Shown: piece by piece, positions 1 through 8,096 of the stretch
How the letters are laid out: the number at the start of each line of letters is the position of its first letter
Numbering within the stretch: the first letter of the stretch is position 1
DNA from: Rhodocyclaceae bacterium
GTDB lineage: Bacteria > Pseudomonadota > Gammaproteobacteria > Burkholderiales > Ga0077523
Assembly (NCBI GenBank): GCA_020248405.1
Contig: JADCHQ010000012.1
Location: 18,339 to 82,338 of the forward strand
DNA length: 64,000 bases
Direction of reading: 5' to 3'
Made by a program: the position numbers and the translations under genes
The notes under the pieces: generated by a model
What the model was told of the DNA's origin: nothing
Seen by the model: the letters and a program-made list of their open reading frames with translations, nothing else
Databases searched by the model: none

Positions 1-135
1 ATGCACGTGCGGCCCGCCGGCGTCGGCGTCGGAGAACACGGCCACGGTCGAGATCCCCATGCGCCGGGCCGTGCGGGCGATGCGGCAGGCGATCTCGCCG
101 CGGTTGGCGATGAGCAGGCGCTGGATCGCGGACAT
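1..135 (-). CDS. Biotin carboxylase subunit of an acyl-CoA carboxylase (N-terminal fragment)
   Basis: Only the first 45 codons lie in the window; the rest runs off the left edge. The start ATG is followed by [13 protein letters not shown], the standard N-terminal signature of biotin carboxylase domains, then the ...[12 protein letters not shown] strand. The enzyme would carboxylate a biotin prosthetic group with ATP and bicarbonate. It lies 16 bases downstream of the acyl-CoA dehydrogenase and in the same direction as the carboxyltransferase two genes upstream, so it is probably the alpha subunit of that carboxylase (geranyl-CoA or methylcrotonyl-CoA type). The fragment cannot tell these substrates apart. 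Confidence 0.85.
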   Translation of the reverse strand, partial: MSAIQRLLIANRGEIACRIARTARRMGISTVAVFSDADAGGPHVH

Positions 136-151
136 GGCCGGGGACCGCGGG

Positions 152-1303
152 TCAGCGCCGCGGCAGCGTGCCCATGTGCTTGGCGATGATGCCCAGCATC
201 ACCTCATCCGCCCCGCCGCCGATGGAGGCCAGGCGCCCGTCGCGGTAGGCGCGCGACAGAGGGTTGTCCCACATGAAGCCCATACCGCCCCAGTACTGCA
301 GGCAGGCGTCGGGGATCTCGCGCGACAGCCGGCCGGCCTTGAGCTTGGCCATGGAGGCCAGCTCGGTCACATCCTGGCCCTGCAGGTAGAGGTCCACGGC
401 GCGCCACGTGAGCGCGCGCAGGCATTCCACCTCGGTCTTCAGTTCCGCAAGCCGGTAGTGCACCACCTGGTGGTCGAGCACGGCCTTGCCGAAGATCTGG
501 CGCTCGCGCACGTAGGCCACCGTCTCCTCGATGTTGCTGGTGAGACTCTGGATGGCGGAAGCAGCGGCCCACAGCCGCTCCTCCTGGAACTGCATCATCT
601 GGTAGGTGAAGCCCAGTCCCTCCTCCCCGATGCGGAAGCGCTGCGGCACGCGCACGTCGTCGAAGTGGATCTGCGCCGTGTCCGAAGCGTTCATGCCGAG
701 CTTGCGCAGCTTGCGCGCCACGGTGATACCGCTGGTCTTCATGGGCACGCAGATGAGCGTCTTGGTCTTGTGGGGCGCGCCCTCGGAGGTGTTGGCCAGC
801 AGACACATCCAGTCGGCCTGGGTGCCGTTGGTGGTCCACATCTTTCCGCCGTTGATGACGTAGTCGCCGCCGTCCTTGCGCGCGGTGGTGCGGATGGAGG
901 CCACGTCCGAACCCGCGGCCACCTCGGACACGCCCAGGCAGGCCACGTACTCGCCGGTGATGGAGGGTTGCAGGAACTGGCTGCGCACCTCGTGGGAGCC
1001 AAAGCGCGCCAGCGCAGGCGTGGCCATGTCGGTCTGCACGCCGATGGCCATGGGGATGGCGCCGCAGCGGATGTGGCCGAGGGTCTCGGCCATGAGCGCG
1101 GCGTAGGAGTAGTCGAGCCCCATGCCGCCGTATGCCTCCGGCTTGGTGAGGCCGAGGAAGCCCAGCGCGCCCATCTTCCGGAACAGCTCGTGGGCAGGGA
1201 AGACCTGCGCCTCCTCCCACTCATCCACGTGCGGGTTGATCTCGTTGTCGATGAAGCGGCGCAGGTTGCGCCGGGTCTCCTCGTGCTCCTGGGTGAGCTG
1301 CAT
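152..1303 (-). CDS. atuD: Acyl-CoA dehydrogenase, citronellyl-CoA dehydrogenase-like
   Basis: A 383-residue FAD-dependent acyl-CoA dehydrogenase of normal length with ACAD N, middle ([11 protein letters not shown] near 124-134, KMWTTNG near 154-160) and C-terminal domains. The usual catalytic Glu of the C-terminal YEGT motif is replaced by Gly (SIGGGADEV, 360-368), while a Glu sits in QEERL (E242). That is the isovaleryl-CoA dehydrogenase arrangement, which suits 3-methyl-branched acyl-CoAs. With a carboxyltransferase upstream and a biotin carboxylase downstream, a role in citronellyl-CoA oxidation (Atu pathway) is favoured. Leucine degradation (isovaleryl-CoA dehydrogenase) is the alternative. 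Start ATG is the first methionine after the carboxyltransferase stop; a longer upstream frame is only read-through of an overlapping phase. Confidence 0.8.
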   Translation of the reverse strand: MQLTQEHEETRRNLRRFIDNEINPHVDEWEEAQVFPAHELFRKMGALGFLGLTKPEAYGGMGLDYSYAALMAETLGHIRCGAIPMAIGVQTDMATPALARFGSHEVRSQFLQPSITGEYVACLGVSEVAAGSDVASIRTTARKDGGDYVINGGKMWTTNGTQADWMCLLANTSEGAPHKTKTLICVPMKTSGITVARKLRKLGMNASDTAQIHFDDVRVPQRFRIGEEGLGFTYQMMQFQEERLWAAASAIQSLTSNIEETVAYVRERQIFGKAVLDHQVVHYRLAELKTEVECLRALTWRAVDLYLQGQDVTELASMAKLKAGRLSREIPDACLQYWGGMGFMWDNPLSRAYRDGRLASIGGGADEVMLGIIAKHMGTLPRR

Positions 1304-1335
1304 GGTCGTCTCCGGGGTGTCGTGGAAAGCGCGGG

Positions 1336-2967
1336 CTACATCCGCCCCACGCCGAAACTCACAGGCCGCACCGGCCGCCGTTCGGCCTCCAGGCACACCG
1401 ACAGCGCCAGCGCCACCACGGCGCGCGTGTCCCGCGGGTCGATCACGCCGTCGTCCAGGAGCAGGCCGGAGGTGTGGAAGGCCGACTGCTGGCTCTCGAA
1501 GCGCGACACGATGCGCGCGCGCAGCGGCGCCGCGGCCTCGGGCGGCACCGTGGTGCCGCGGCGCCGGGCGCCTTCTTCCATGACGATGGCCATGGTGGTG
1601 GCGGCCTGCTCGGCGCCCATCACGGCGGTGCGGGCGTTGGGCCAGGAAAACACGAAGCGCGGGCCGAAGGCGCGGCCGCACATGCCGTAGTTGCCCGCGC
1701 CGTAACTGGCGCCGCACATGACCGTGATCTGCGGCACCGTGGCGTTGGACACCGCCTGGATCATCTTGGAGCCGATCTTGATCATGCCCGCGCGCTCGGG
1801 CTCGGTGCCCACCAGGAAGCCGGTGGTGTTCTGCAGGTAGAGCAGCGCGATGCCGGCCTGGCAGCAGTGCTGGATGAAGTGGGTGGCCTTGCCGGCGCCG
1901 GCCGGGTCGAGCGGGCCGTTGTTGGTGATCAGCCCCACCGCCATGCCGCACAGCCGGGCGTGGCCGCAGACTGTCTGCGGACCGCAGCCGGCCTTGAACT
2001 CGAGGAACTCCGACCCGTCCACCAGCCGGGCGATCACCTCGCGCATGTCCACGGGCTTGCGCCCGTCGGCGGGCATGAGGCCCAGCAAATCGTCGGCCGG
2101 ATGCAGCGGCGGGGTTCCCTCGGGCAGCGGCAGGTTGTGGCCGCGCCACGGCAGCGCGGCGATCACCTCGCGGGCGATGCGGATGGCGTCGGCGTCGTCC
2201 TCCGCCAGGTACTCGGCGGTGCCCGATACCGTGGCGTGCATGAGCGCGCCGCCCAGTTCCTCGTCGGTGGCGATCTCGCCCGTGGCGGCCTTGAGCAGTG
2301 GCGGCCCGGCCAGGAAGGCGCGCGCCCGGTCGCGCACCATCACCACCACGTCCGACAGGCCCGTCATGTAGGCCCCGCCCGCGGTGGAGGAACCGTGCAC
2401 CACGCCAATCACGGGGATGCCGGCGGCCGACAGGCGCGCCAGATTGTGGAAGCCCCGGCCTCCGAGCACGAAGTGCTCCACGCGGTATTCGAGCAGGTTG
2501 GCGCCCGCCGACTCGATCAGGTGCACGAAGGGCAGCCGGTTTGCGAGGGCGATGTCCTGGGCGCGCTGGAACTTCTCGATGCCCATGGGCTGCAGCGCCC
2601 CGGCGTCGATGCCCGCGTCGTCGGCCACCACCATGCAGCGCACGCCGGACACGTAACCGATGGCCGCGATGGCGCCGCCGCCTGGCACGGTGGTCTCCGG
2701 CGTGCGGGGTTTTCCGTCGTCATGATCCTGGCACCAGCCCGCCAGCGTGGACAGCTCCAGCACCGGCATGCCGGGATCGAGCAGCAGCGCCACCCGCTCC
2801 CGCGGCAGGCGCTTGCCCAGCTTCGCGAAGCGCGGCGCAACGGCCGCCGAGGCCTCGCGGGTGCGTGCCTCGGCGGCGCGCAGTTGCGCGAGCAGCGATT
2901 CCATGTGGGCGCGGTTGGCGCGGAAGGCCTCGCAGGCGGGTTGCAGCGCGGAGTCGAGCACGGGCAC
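1336..2967 (-). CDS. atuC: Biotin-dependent carboxyltransferase beta subunit, geranyl-CoA carboxylase-like
   Basis: A 543-residue acetyl-CoA carboxylase-type carboxyltransferase with the two crotonase-fold halves of methylcrotonyl/geranyl-CoA carboxylase beta chains. Visible motifs are LPRERVALLLDPG near residue 54, HGSSTAGGAYMTGLSDVVV near 190, and in the second half GLITNNGPL and GASYGAGNYGMCGRAF. It transfers CO2 from carboxybiotin to the gamma carbon of a branched enoyl-CoA. GTG start with an AGGA eight bases upstream, one base after the SDR stop, so translation is coupled. The neighbouring SDR and ACAD favour geranyl-CoA over methylcrotonyl-CoA as substrate, but this is inferred from cluster content and remembered family resemblance. 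Confidence 0.75.
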   Translation of the reverse strand: MPVLDSALQPACEAFRANRAHMESLLAQLRAAEARTREASAAVAPRFAKLGKRLPRERVALLLDPGMPVLELSTLAGWCQDHDDGKPRTPETTVPGGGAIAAIGYVSGVRCMVVADDAGIDAGALQPMGIEKFQRAQDIALANRLPFVHLIESAGANLLEYRVEHFVLGGRGFHNLARLSAAGIPVIGVVHGSSTAGGAYMTGLSDVVVMVRDRARAFLAGPPLLKAATGEIATDEELGGALMHATVSGTAEYLAEDDADAIRIAREVIAALPWRGHNLPLPEGTPPLHPADDLLGLMPADGRKPVDMREVIARLVDGSEFLEFKAGCGPQTVCGHARLCGMAVGLITNNGPLDPAGAGKATHFIQHCCQAGIALLYLQNTTGFLVGTEPERAGMIKIGSKMIQAVSNATVPQITVMCGASYGAGNYGMCGRAFGPRFVFSWPNARTAVMGAEQAATTMAIVMEEGARRRGTTVPPEAAAPLRARIVSRFESQQSAFHTSGLLLDDGVIDPRDTRAVVALALSVCLEAERRPVRPVSFGVGRM

Positions 2968-2968
2968 C

Positions 2969-3832
2969 TCAGGCGTCCTTCAGCACGTCGGGCGTGCGCG
3001 CCAGGTGAAAGCCGTCGAAGGCCGCATTGGCCCGGCCGCTGCCCACCTGCGGCCAGACGCGCTTGGCATTGGGCGCCGCGCCGTCGATACGGATACAGGC
3101 GCCGGAGATGAAGGCGGCGGCCGGGGAGAGCAGGAACACGATGGCCGCGGACACCTCCGACTCGGTGCCCAGGCGGTGCAGCGGCACGTTGCGATGCAGG
3201 CCGCGGATCATGGCGCGCATGTGCGGCGGGTAGCGGTCCATGCCGCTGGAGGCGATCCAGCCTGGCGCCACGGCGTTGACGCGCACGGGCGCCCACTCGA
3301 GAGCCGCGGTCTCGGTGAAGTTGAGCATGCCGGCCCGCGCCGCGCCAGAGTGGCCCATGCCGGGCATGCCCATCCAGATGTCGGCCAGCATGTTCACGAT
3401 GGCGCCACCGTGCCCGGCCATGTGGCGGTTGAAGCATTCGCGGGCCATGAGGAAGCCGCCCGTGAGGTTGTTGCGCACCACCGCGTCCCAGCCCTTTGCC
3501 GAGATCTGCGCCAGCGGCGCGGAGAACTGCCCCCCGGCGTTGTTGACCAGTGCGTCGATGCGTCCGTGCAGGGCGAGGATGGCCTCGATGGTGGCGGCCA
3601 CGCGCGCTTCCTCGCGGATGTCGCAGGCATGGCTCGACGCCTCGCCGCCGGCCTGGGCGATCTCCGCCTGCACCGCAGCGAGCCTGGCTTCGTCGCGGCC
3701 CACCAGCGCCACGGTGGCGCCAAGGCTGGAGAGCTCATGGGCAGTGCAGCGCCCGATGCCCGATCCGCCGCCGGTGACGACGGCGACCTGGCCTGAAAAC
3801 AACCCCGGCCTGAAGATGGACTTGTAGCTCAC
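2969..3832 (-). CDS. atuB: Short-chain dehydrogenase, AtuB-like
   Basis: A 287-residue Rossmann-fold SDR with the nucleotide motif TGGGSGIG (20-27) and NNAGG. The canonical YxxxK active-site motif is not present: at the aligned place it reads SGAAR (within GMGHSGAARAGM). Peroxisomal 2,4-dienoyl-CoA reductases also lack the Tyr here, so an acyl-CoA substrate is plausible. The sequence beginning IFRPGLFSGQVAVVTGG resembles the SDR of citronellol-degradation clusters. GTG start; first gene of the minus-strand operon SDR-carboxyltransferase-ACAD-biotin carboxylase, divergent from an MDR reductase. Symbol assigned from context and remembered resemblance. Confidence 0.65.
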   Translation of the reverse strand: MSYKSIFRPGLFSGQVAVVTGGGSGIGRCTAHELSSLGATVALVGRDEARLAAVQAEIAQAGGEASSHACDIREEARVAATIEAILALHGRIDALVNNAGGQFSAPLAQISAKGWDAVVRNNLTGGFLMARECFNRHMAGHGGAIVNMLADIWMGMPGMGHSGAARAGMLNFTETAALEWAPVRVNAVAPGWIASSGMDRYPPHMRAMIRGLHRNVPLHRLGTESEVSAAIVFLLSPAAAFISGACIRIDGAAPNAKRVWPQVGSGRANAAFDGFHLARTPDVLKDA

Positions 3833-3991
3833 GGTGCGGGAACAGGGAGTGGTATTGCGTGGCGAGTCTAATTGAATTCCGCCGCCCCCCGCGCTCCGCT
3901 AGACCCTGCTGTGGCGGGATCATGGGGGCGGCGCCGCACACTGGGCTGCGGCCGTTACACTGTAGCTTTGATGCTTCCCCGGAGACCACCT

Positions 3992-4996
3992 GTGGTTGCC
4001 CCGCAAAACCGCCAGCTTCGCCTCGCCCGCATCCCCGTGGGCCTCATTACCCCCGGCGATTTTTCCCTTTCGTCTGAGCCCGTGCCCGAGCCAGGCGAGG
4101 GCCAGGTCCTGGTGCGCACCACGTTTATCTCTCTCGACCCCACCAACCGCATCTGGGCGAGTGGCGTGCCCAGCTACCTGCCGCCGGTGAAGATCGGCGA
4201 TGTGATGCGCAGCGTGGGCATTGGCTTGGTGGAGCGTTCGCGTGCCGCGTCGTTGCCGGAGGGCTCGGTGGTGGAGGGCATGCTTGGCTGGCAGGAATAC
4301 ACGCTGGCGAAGGCAGGCGAGCTCTCGCCCGTCGTCCACTACCCTGGAGTGCCGCTGGAGCGATACCCTGGCGTGGCGCCGCACATCGTATTGACGGCCT
4401 ACTTCGGCCTAAAGGAGGTGGGTGCGGCGAAGCCCGGCGAGACGCTGGTGGTGTCGGCAGCCGCCGGCGCCGTGGGATCCATGGCCAGCCAGATGGGAAA
4501 GCTCATGGGTATGCGGGTGGTGGGCATCGCCGGCGGCGCGGAGAAGTGCGCCTGGCTTCGCGACATCGGCTTCGACGGCGTCATCGACTACAAGTCCGAG
4601 GATGTGGCCGCTGGCCTGAAAGCGCACTGCCCGAAGGGCGTGGACGTGTACTTCGACAACGTGGGCGGGAAGATGCTCGACGCGGTGTTGGCGCGCATGA
4701 ACCTGTTCGGCCGCGTGGCGGTGTGCGGGCTGATCGCCAACTACAACGCCACCGAGCCCGTTCCGGGCCCCTACAACTTCGGTGCCATCCTGATCAAGCG
4801 CCTCACCGTGCGCGGCTTCATCGTGATGGACTTCTATGGCCGCAAAGATGCGGCGTTTGCGGAGATCGTGCCCTGGGTGAGCGAGGGCCGGCTGCAATGG
4901 AAGGTGGACGTGGTGGAGGGCCTGGAGAACATCCCGTCGGCGATCAACATGCTCTTCGATGGTTCCAACAAGGGCAAGCTCGTGGTGAGGGTCTAG
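3992..4996 (+). CDS. NADP-dependent MDR-family oxidoreductase (zinc-free)
   Basis: A 334-residue medium-chain dehydrogenase/reductase of the zinc-independent leukotriene B4 12-hydroxydehydrogenase / YncB group. N-terminal RQLRLARIPVGL is the typical start of that family. The cofactor loop is VSAAAGAVGSMASQMGKL, and FDNVGG and GLIANYN follow. Such enzymes reduce alpha,beta-unsaturated carbonyls with NADPH. The GTG start was chosen because GGAG lies seven bases upstream and it matches family N-termini; ATG at 3971 would add seven residues without a ribosome site. It is divergent from the atu-like operon and followed two bases later by an SDR. The substrate is unknown. Confidence 0.8.
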   Translation: MVAPQNRQLRLARIPVGLITPGDFSLSSEPVPEPGEGQVLVRTTFISLDPTNRIWASGVPSYLPPVKIGDVMRSVGIGLVERSRAASLPEGSVVEGMLGWQEYTLAKAGELSPVVHYPGVPLERYPGVAPHIVLTAYFGLKEVGAAKPGETLVVSAAAGAVGSMASQMGKLMGMRVVGIAGGAEKCAWLRDIGFDGVIDYKSEDVAAGLKAHCPKGVDVYFDNVGGKMLDAVLARMNLFGRVAVCGLIANYNATEPVPGPYNFGAILIKRLTVRGFIVMDFYGRKDAAFAEIVPWVSEGRLQWKVDVVEGLENIPSAINMLFDGSNKGKLVVRV

Positions 4997-4998
4997 GA

Positions 4999-5793
4999 AT
5001 GCAGGTGCGCGATCTATTCTCCCTGCAGGGCCGCGTGGCCCTGGTTACCGGCGGGTCGCGGGGCATCGGCCGCATGATCGCCGCCGGCTTTATCGCCTCT
5101 GGCGCAAAGGTCTACATCTCGGCCCGTAAGGCCGAGGCCTGCGATGCCACCGCAGCTGAGCTCTCGGCGGGCGGCGGCACCTGCATCTCGCTGCCCCAGG
5201 ACATTTCCACCGTGGATGGCTGCCGGGCGCTGGCGGACGAGATCGGCCGGCGCGAGCCTCAACTGGACATCCTTGTCAACAATGCCGGCGCGGCCTGGGC
5301 GGCGGACTTCGACGTGTTCCCCGAGCATGGCTGGGACAAGGTAATGAACCTGAACGTGAAGTCGCCCTTTTTTCTGACCCAGGCGCTGCATCCGCTGCTC
5401 AAGGCCGCTGCCAGCGACGAACGCCCGGCCAAGGTCGTCAACATCGCCTCCATCGACGGCCTGCGGCTCAACCCGCTGGAAACCTACTCCTACCACGCCT
5501 CCAAGTCGGCGCTGATTTTCCTCACCAAGCGCATGGCCGCGCGGCTGGTGCGCGACCGTATCGTGATGAGCGCCATCGCGCCGGGGCCGTTTGCCTCGGA
5601 GATGAATCGCGCGGCGCGCGACCGCGCCGAAGAAGTGGCCGGGCGCACGCCGCTCAAGCGTATCGGCCGCGACGAGGACATGGCCGGCGCGGCCATCTAT
5701 CTTGCCTCCCGAGCCGGCGATTACGTGGTGGGCGAGACCATTGCCGTGGATGGTGGCATCACCCACGCCAACGCCTACCCGGGGCCGAGCTGA
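4999..5793 (+). CDS. Short-chain dehydrogenase/reductase, RhlG-like
   Basis: A 264-residue classical SDR: TGGSRGIG cofactor motif near residue 17, NNAG near 90, catalytic Ser in NIASIDG and canonical Tyr/Lys in YHASKSAL. The C-terminal IAVDGGI strand is standard. Its overall shape (DLFSLQGRVALVTGGSRGIG, then ISARKAEAC) resembles RhlG-type 3-oxoacyl reductases and SDRs of terpene or fatty-acid catabolic clusters. It begins two bases after the MDR reductase stop, so the two are one transcription unit. Unlike the SDR on the other strand, its catalytic tetrad is intact. Substrate not determinable. Confidence 0.8.
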   Translation: MQVRDLFSLQGRVALVTGGSRGIGRMIAAGFIASGAKVYISARKAEACDATAAELSAGGGTCISLPQDISTVDGCRALADEIGRREPQLDILVNNAGAAWAADFDVFPEHGWDKVMNLNVKSPFFLTQALHPLLKAAASDERPAKVVNIASIDGLRLNPLETYSYHASKSALIFLTKRMAARLVRDRIVMSAIAPGPFASEMNRAARDRAEEVAGRTPLKRIGRDEDMAGAAIYLASRAGDYVVGETIAVDGGITHANAYPGPS

Positions 5794-5848
5794 GCAGCTG
5801 GCTGCGCGAGACCCCGGCGCCCCGGAAAAGCCGTAAAATTCACAAGGT

Positions 5849-5922
5849 GCGGGTGTAGTTCAATGGTAGAACGAAAGCTTCCCAAGCTTTAGACGTGGGT
5901 TCGATTCCCATCACCCGCTCCA
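5849..5922 (+). tRNA. tRNA-Gly (anticodon CCC)
   Basis: A complete 74-base cloverleaf including an encoded CCA end. The 7-bp acceptor pairs GCGGGTG with CACCCGC; the D-arm is GTTC/GAAC; the anticodon stem AAAGC/GCTTT closes the loop TTCCCAA, giving anticodon CCC; the T-arm is TGGG/CCCA around TTCGATT. It decodes GGG. It stands alone between an SDR gene and a diguanylate cyclase gene, with no sign of an integrase or attachment site next to it. Confidence 0.97.
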
Positions 5923-6011
5923 GACCCACTCTCGGGCAAGTCCCGGGGCTTTGCCGGAACGGCGCTGGTTTTGGCGTAGGGCAACGGAGCACCGAAGCGA
6001 ACCCCCTTCTC

Positions 6012-8096
6012 ATGGCACAGGATCGACCCCATCGAGCCAGGCATCCGGCGGCGCAGCCCCGTCCGAGCGCTGTCGCCAAGCCTGTCAGGCTGGGAAGCTT
6101 CCACGCCCTGGTGGAACTCGCGCCGGATGCAGTGTTCATCGTCTCCGGCGAGCAGGTGGCGTTTGTGAACGAGGCGGGTATCCGGTTCATGGGCGCGGCG
6201 GGCGCGGCCCAGTTGCTAGGGCGCGTGTGGGTCGATCTGATCCATACCGACGACCGGGCGCGGTTCGTCCATCGTGTCCAGAACCCCGGCACGGGTGCGC
6301 TTCGAATGGACTTGCGCTACCTGCGCCTGGATGGCGACGAGGTGTCCGGCGAACTGGTCGGGGCCCCCGTGCGCTGGAGCGAGCGGCAGGCGTTGATGCT
6401 GTCGATTCGCGATTCCACCCAGAACCGCGAGGCGATGGCGTGCCTGGAGCGCATGCGCGTGGCCATGGATACCGCGCCCGATCCCATGTTCCTGGTGGAT
6501 CGCGATACCCTGCGCTACGTGGATGTGAACGAGGCGGCGTGCCAGTCGCTCGGATACACCCGCGAGGAGTTGCTGGCTCTTGAGCCCGCGCTCATCACGG
6601 AAGGCTTCGACCGGGCGGCCATGGGAGCCGTGTACGCTGCCCTGCCAGTGGGGCGCAGGGTCGCGGAAACCCGGGAGCAAAGCCTGCGTCGCCTGCGCCG
6701 CAAGGACGGCTCCCTGCTAAACGTGGAAATCCGCCGTTCGGTGGTTCGCGTGGGGGGGCGTGACCTGGTGGTGGCGGTGGCGCGCGACATCGCTGAGCAA
6801 CTGCGAACCGAGGTGGCCCAGGCGCGCTTTCGCCTCGCCATGGATGTGGCCGCCGAGGCCGTGTACCTGGTGGACCCGACTACGCTGAAGTTCGTGGATG
6901 CAAACGATACCGCCTGCCAGTTGCTGGGCTACAGCCGTGAGCAACTCCTGCGATTGGGCCCCGTCGACATCGTGGCCGATGCCTCCGACTCGGATATCGA
7001 GCAGGCCGTGCAGTTCACCATCTCAAGGGCGCCCAAACCCTGCCGGGTGGAGCGCGACCGCTGGCTTCGCCACGCCAATGGCCACCTGATTCCCGTGGAC
7101 GTGTACCGGGCCGCGCGCATCATCGACGGCGGGGCTGTGGTGATGGCCGTGGCTCGGGATGTCTCCGACCGCCGGCAGGCCGATGAGTTGTTGCGGTTGC
7201 GCACCAGCGCGGTGGAGGCAAGCGACAGCGCCATCGTCGTGGTGGATGTGCTCAAGCGCCATCAACCGATCCAGTACGTGAATCGCGCCTTTGAGCGGAT
7301 CACGGGCTACACCTCGGTGGAAGTCGTGGGGCGCAACAGCTGCATGCTGCTGCGAGACGATCTCGATCAGCGCGACCTGGAAGTGCTTCGCGCGGCGATG
7401 TCCTCCGGCGAGGAGGCCCGTGCCTTGCTGCGCAACTACCGCCGCGATGGACGAATGTTCTGGAGCCAGATTGCGGTGTCGCCGGTGCGCGACGCCCACG
7501 GTGTGGTAACCCACTACGTGACCACCTTCTCCGACGTGACCGAACTCATCCTCTATCGCAAGGAACTGGAGCACCGCGCCACCCACGACCCGCTCACCGG
7601 GCTCGCCAACCGCGAACTCCTGGACGATCGCGTAAGCGTGGCCCTCGCTTCGGCCACGCGGCACCGCCGCCTGGTTGCGCTCGCCTTCATCGATCTGGAT
7701 GGCTTCAAGGGCATCAATGATGCCTTTGGGCACGACGCCGGTGACGAATTGCTCAGGTCGGTGGCCAGGCGGCTGTCCGGATGCGTGCGCGACGCCGACA
7801 CGGTGGCACGGCTGGGCGGCGATGAGTTCGTGCTGTTGCTCACCGACCCTGAAAGCCGGGATGACGTGGTGCAGGTCTTGCAGCGGGTGCGCGATGCCGT
7901 GGCGGAACCTCACCCGGTGGGAGGCGTGCCGATGCGCCTGACCTGCAGCATCGGCGTTGCGCTGTTCCCGGATGACAGCTCTGCGGCAGGCAGCAGCGAC
8001 AGCATGTTGCGGCTTGCGGACCAGGCGATGTACCGCGCCAAGACGAAGGGCCGTAACCGCGTCTGTTTCACCTCGCCGGCGCCAGCTGGACAGTGA
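6012..8096 (+). CDS. Diguanylate cyclase with four PAS domains
   Basis: A 694-residue soluble sensor with four successive PAS domains (about 30-145, 150-265, 270-385, 395-515; repeated 'APD..FLV', 'YVDVNEAACQSLGYTREELL', 'FVDANDTACQLLGYSREQLL', 'YVNRAFERITGYT') and a C-terminal GGDEF domain. The active site RLGGDEF is intact, and an RxxD inhibitory site (RDAD) lies five residues before it, so it should make c-di-GMP with product inhibition. There is no EAL domain and no membrane segment. Start ATG is the first plausible one after the tRNA; no clear ribosome site. Its stop overlaps the GTG of mutY (GTGA), so the two are co-translated. Ligand of the PAS domains unknown. Confidence 0.9.
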   Translation: MAQDRPHRARHPAAQPRPSAVAKPVRLGSFHALVELAPDAVFIVSGEQVAFVNEAGIRFMGAAGAAQLLGRVWVDLIHTDDRARFVHRVQNPGTGALRMDLRYLRLDGDEVSGELVGAPVRWSERQALMLSIRDSTQNREAMACLERMRVAMDTAPDPMFLVDRDTLRYVDVNEAACQSLGYTREELLALEPALITEGFDRAAMGAVYAALPVGRRVAETREQSLRRLRRKDGSLLNVEIRRSVVRVGGRDLVVAVARDIAEQLRTEVAQARFRLAMDVAAEAVYLVDPTTLKFVDANDTACQLLGYSREQLLRLGPVDIVADASDSDIEQAVQFTISRAPKPCRVERDRWLRHANGHLIPVDVYRAARIIDGGAVVMAVARDVSDRRQADELLRLRTSAVEASDSAIVVVDVLKRHQPIQYVNRAFERITGYTSVEVVGRNSCMLLRDDLDQRDLEVLRAAMSSGEEARALLRNYRRDGRMFWSQIAVSPVRDAHGVVTHYVTTFSDVTELILYRKELEHRATHDPLTGLANRELLDDRVSVALASATRHRRLVALAFIDLDGFKGINDAFGHDAGDELLRSVARRLSGCVRDADTVARLGGDEFVLLLTDPESRDDVVQVLQRVRDAVAEPHPVGGVPMRLTCSIGVALFPDDSSAAGSSDSMLRLADQAMYRAKTKGRNRVCFTSPAPAGQ

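Noticed and set aside
59..1690. Long open frame on the plus strand opposite the acyl-CoA dehydrogenase and carboxyltransferase genes.
   Set aside because: Composition is Arg/His/Gly/Ala-rich without any domain; it mirrors the codon pattern of the real genes on the other strand in high-GC DNA.
5849..5922. tRNA-Gly as an integration site for a mobile element.
   Set aside because: No integrase, no repeated tRNA 3' end and no change in gene character next to it.
5895..6011. N-terminal extension of the diguanylate cyclase starting inside the tRNA.
   Set aside because: The extension would translate tRNA sequence, a known artefact; the PAS region begins after the ATG at 6012.
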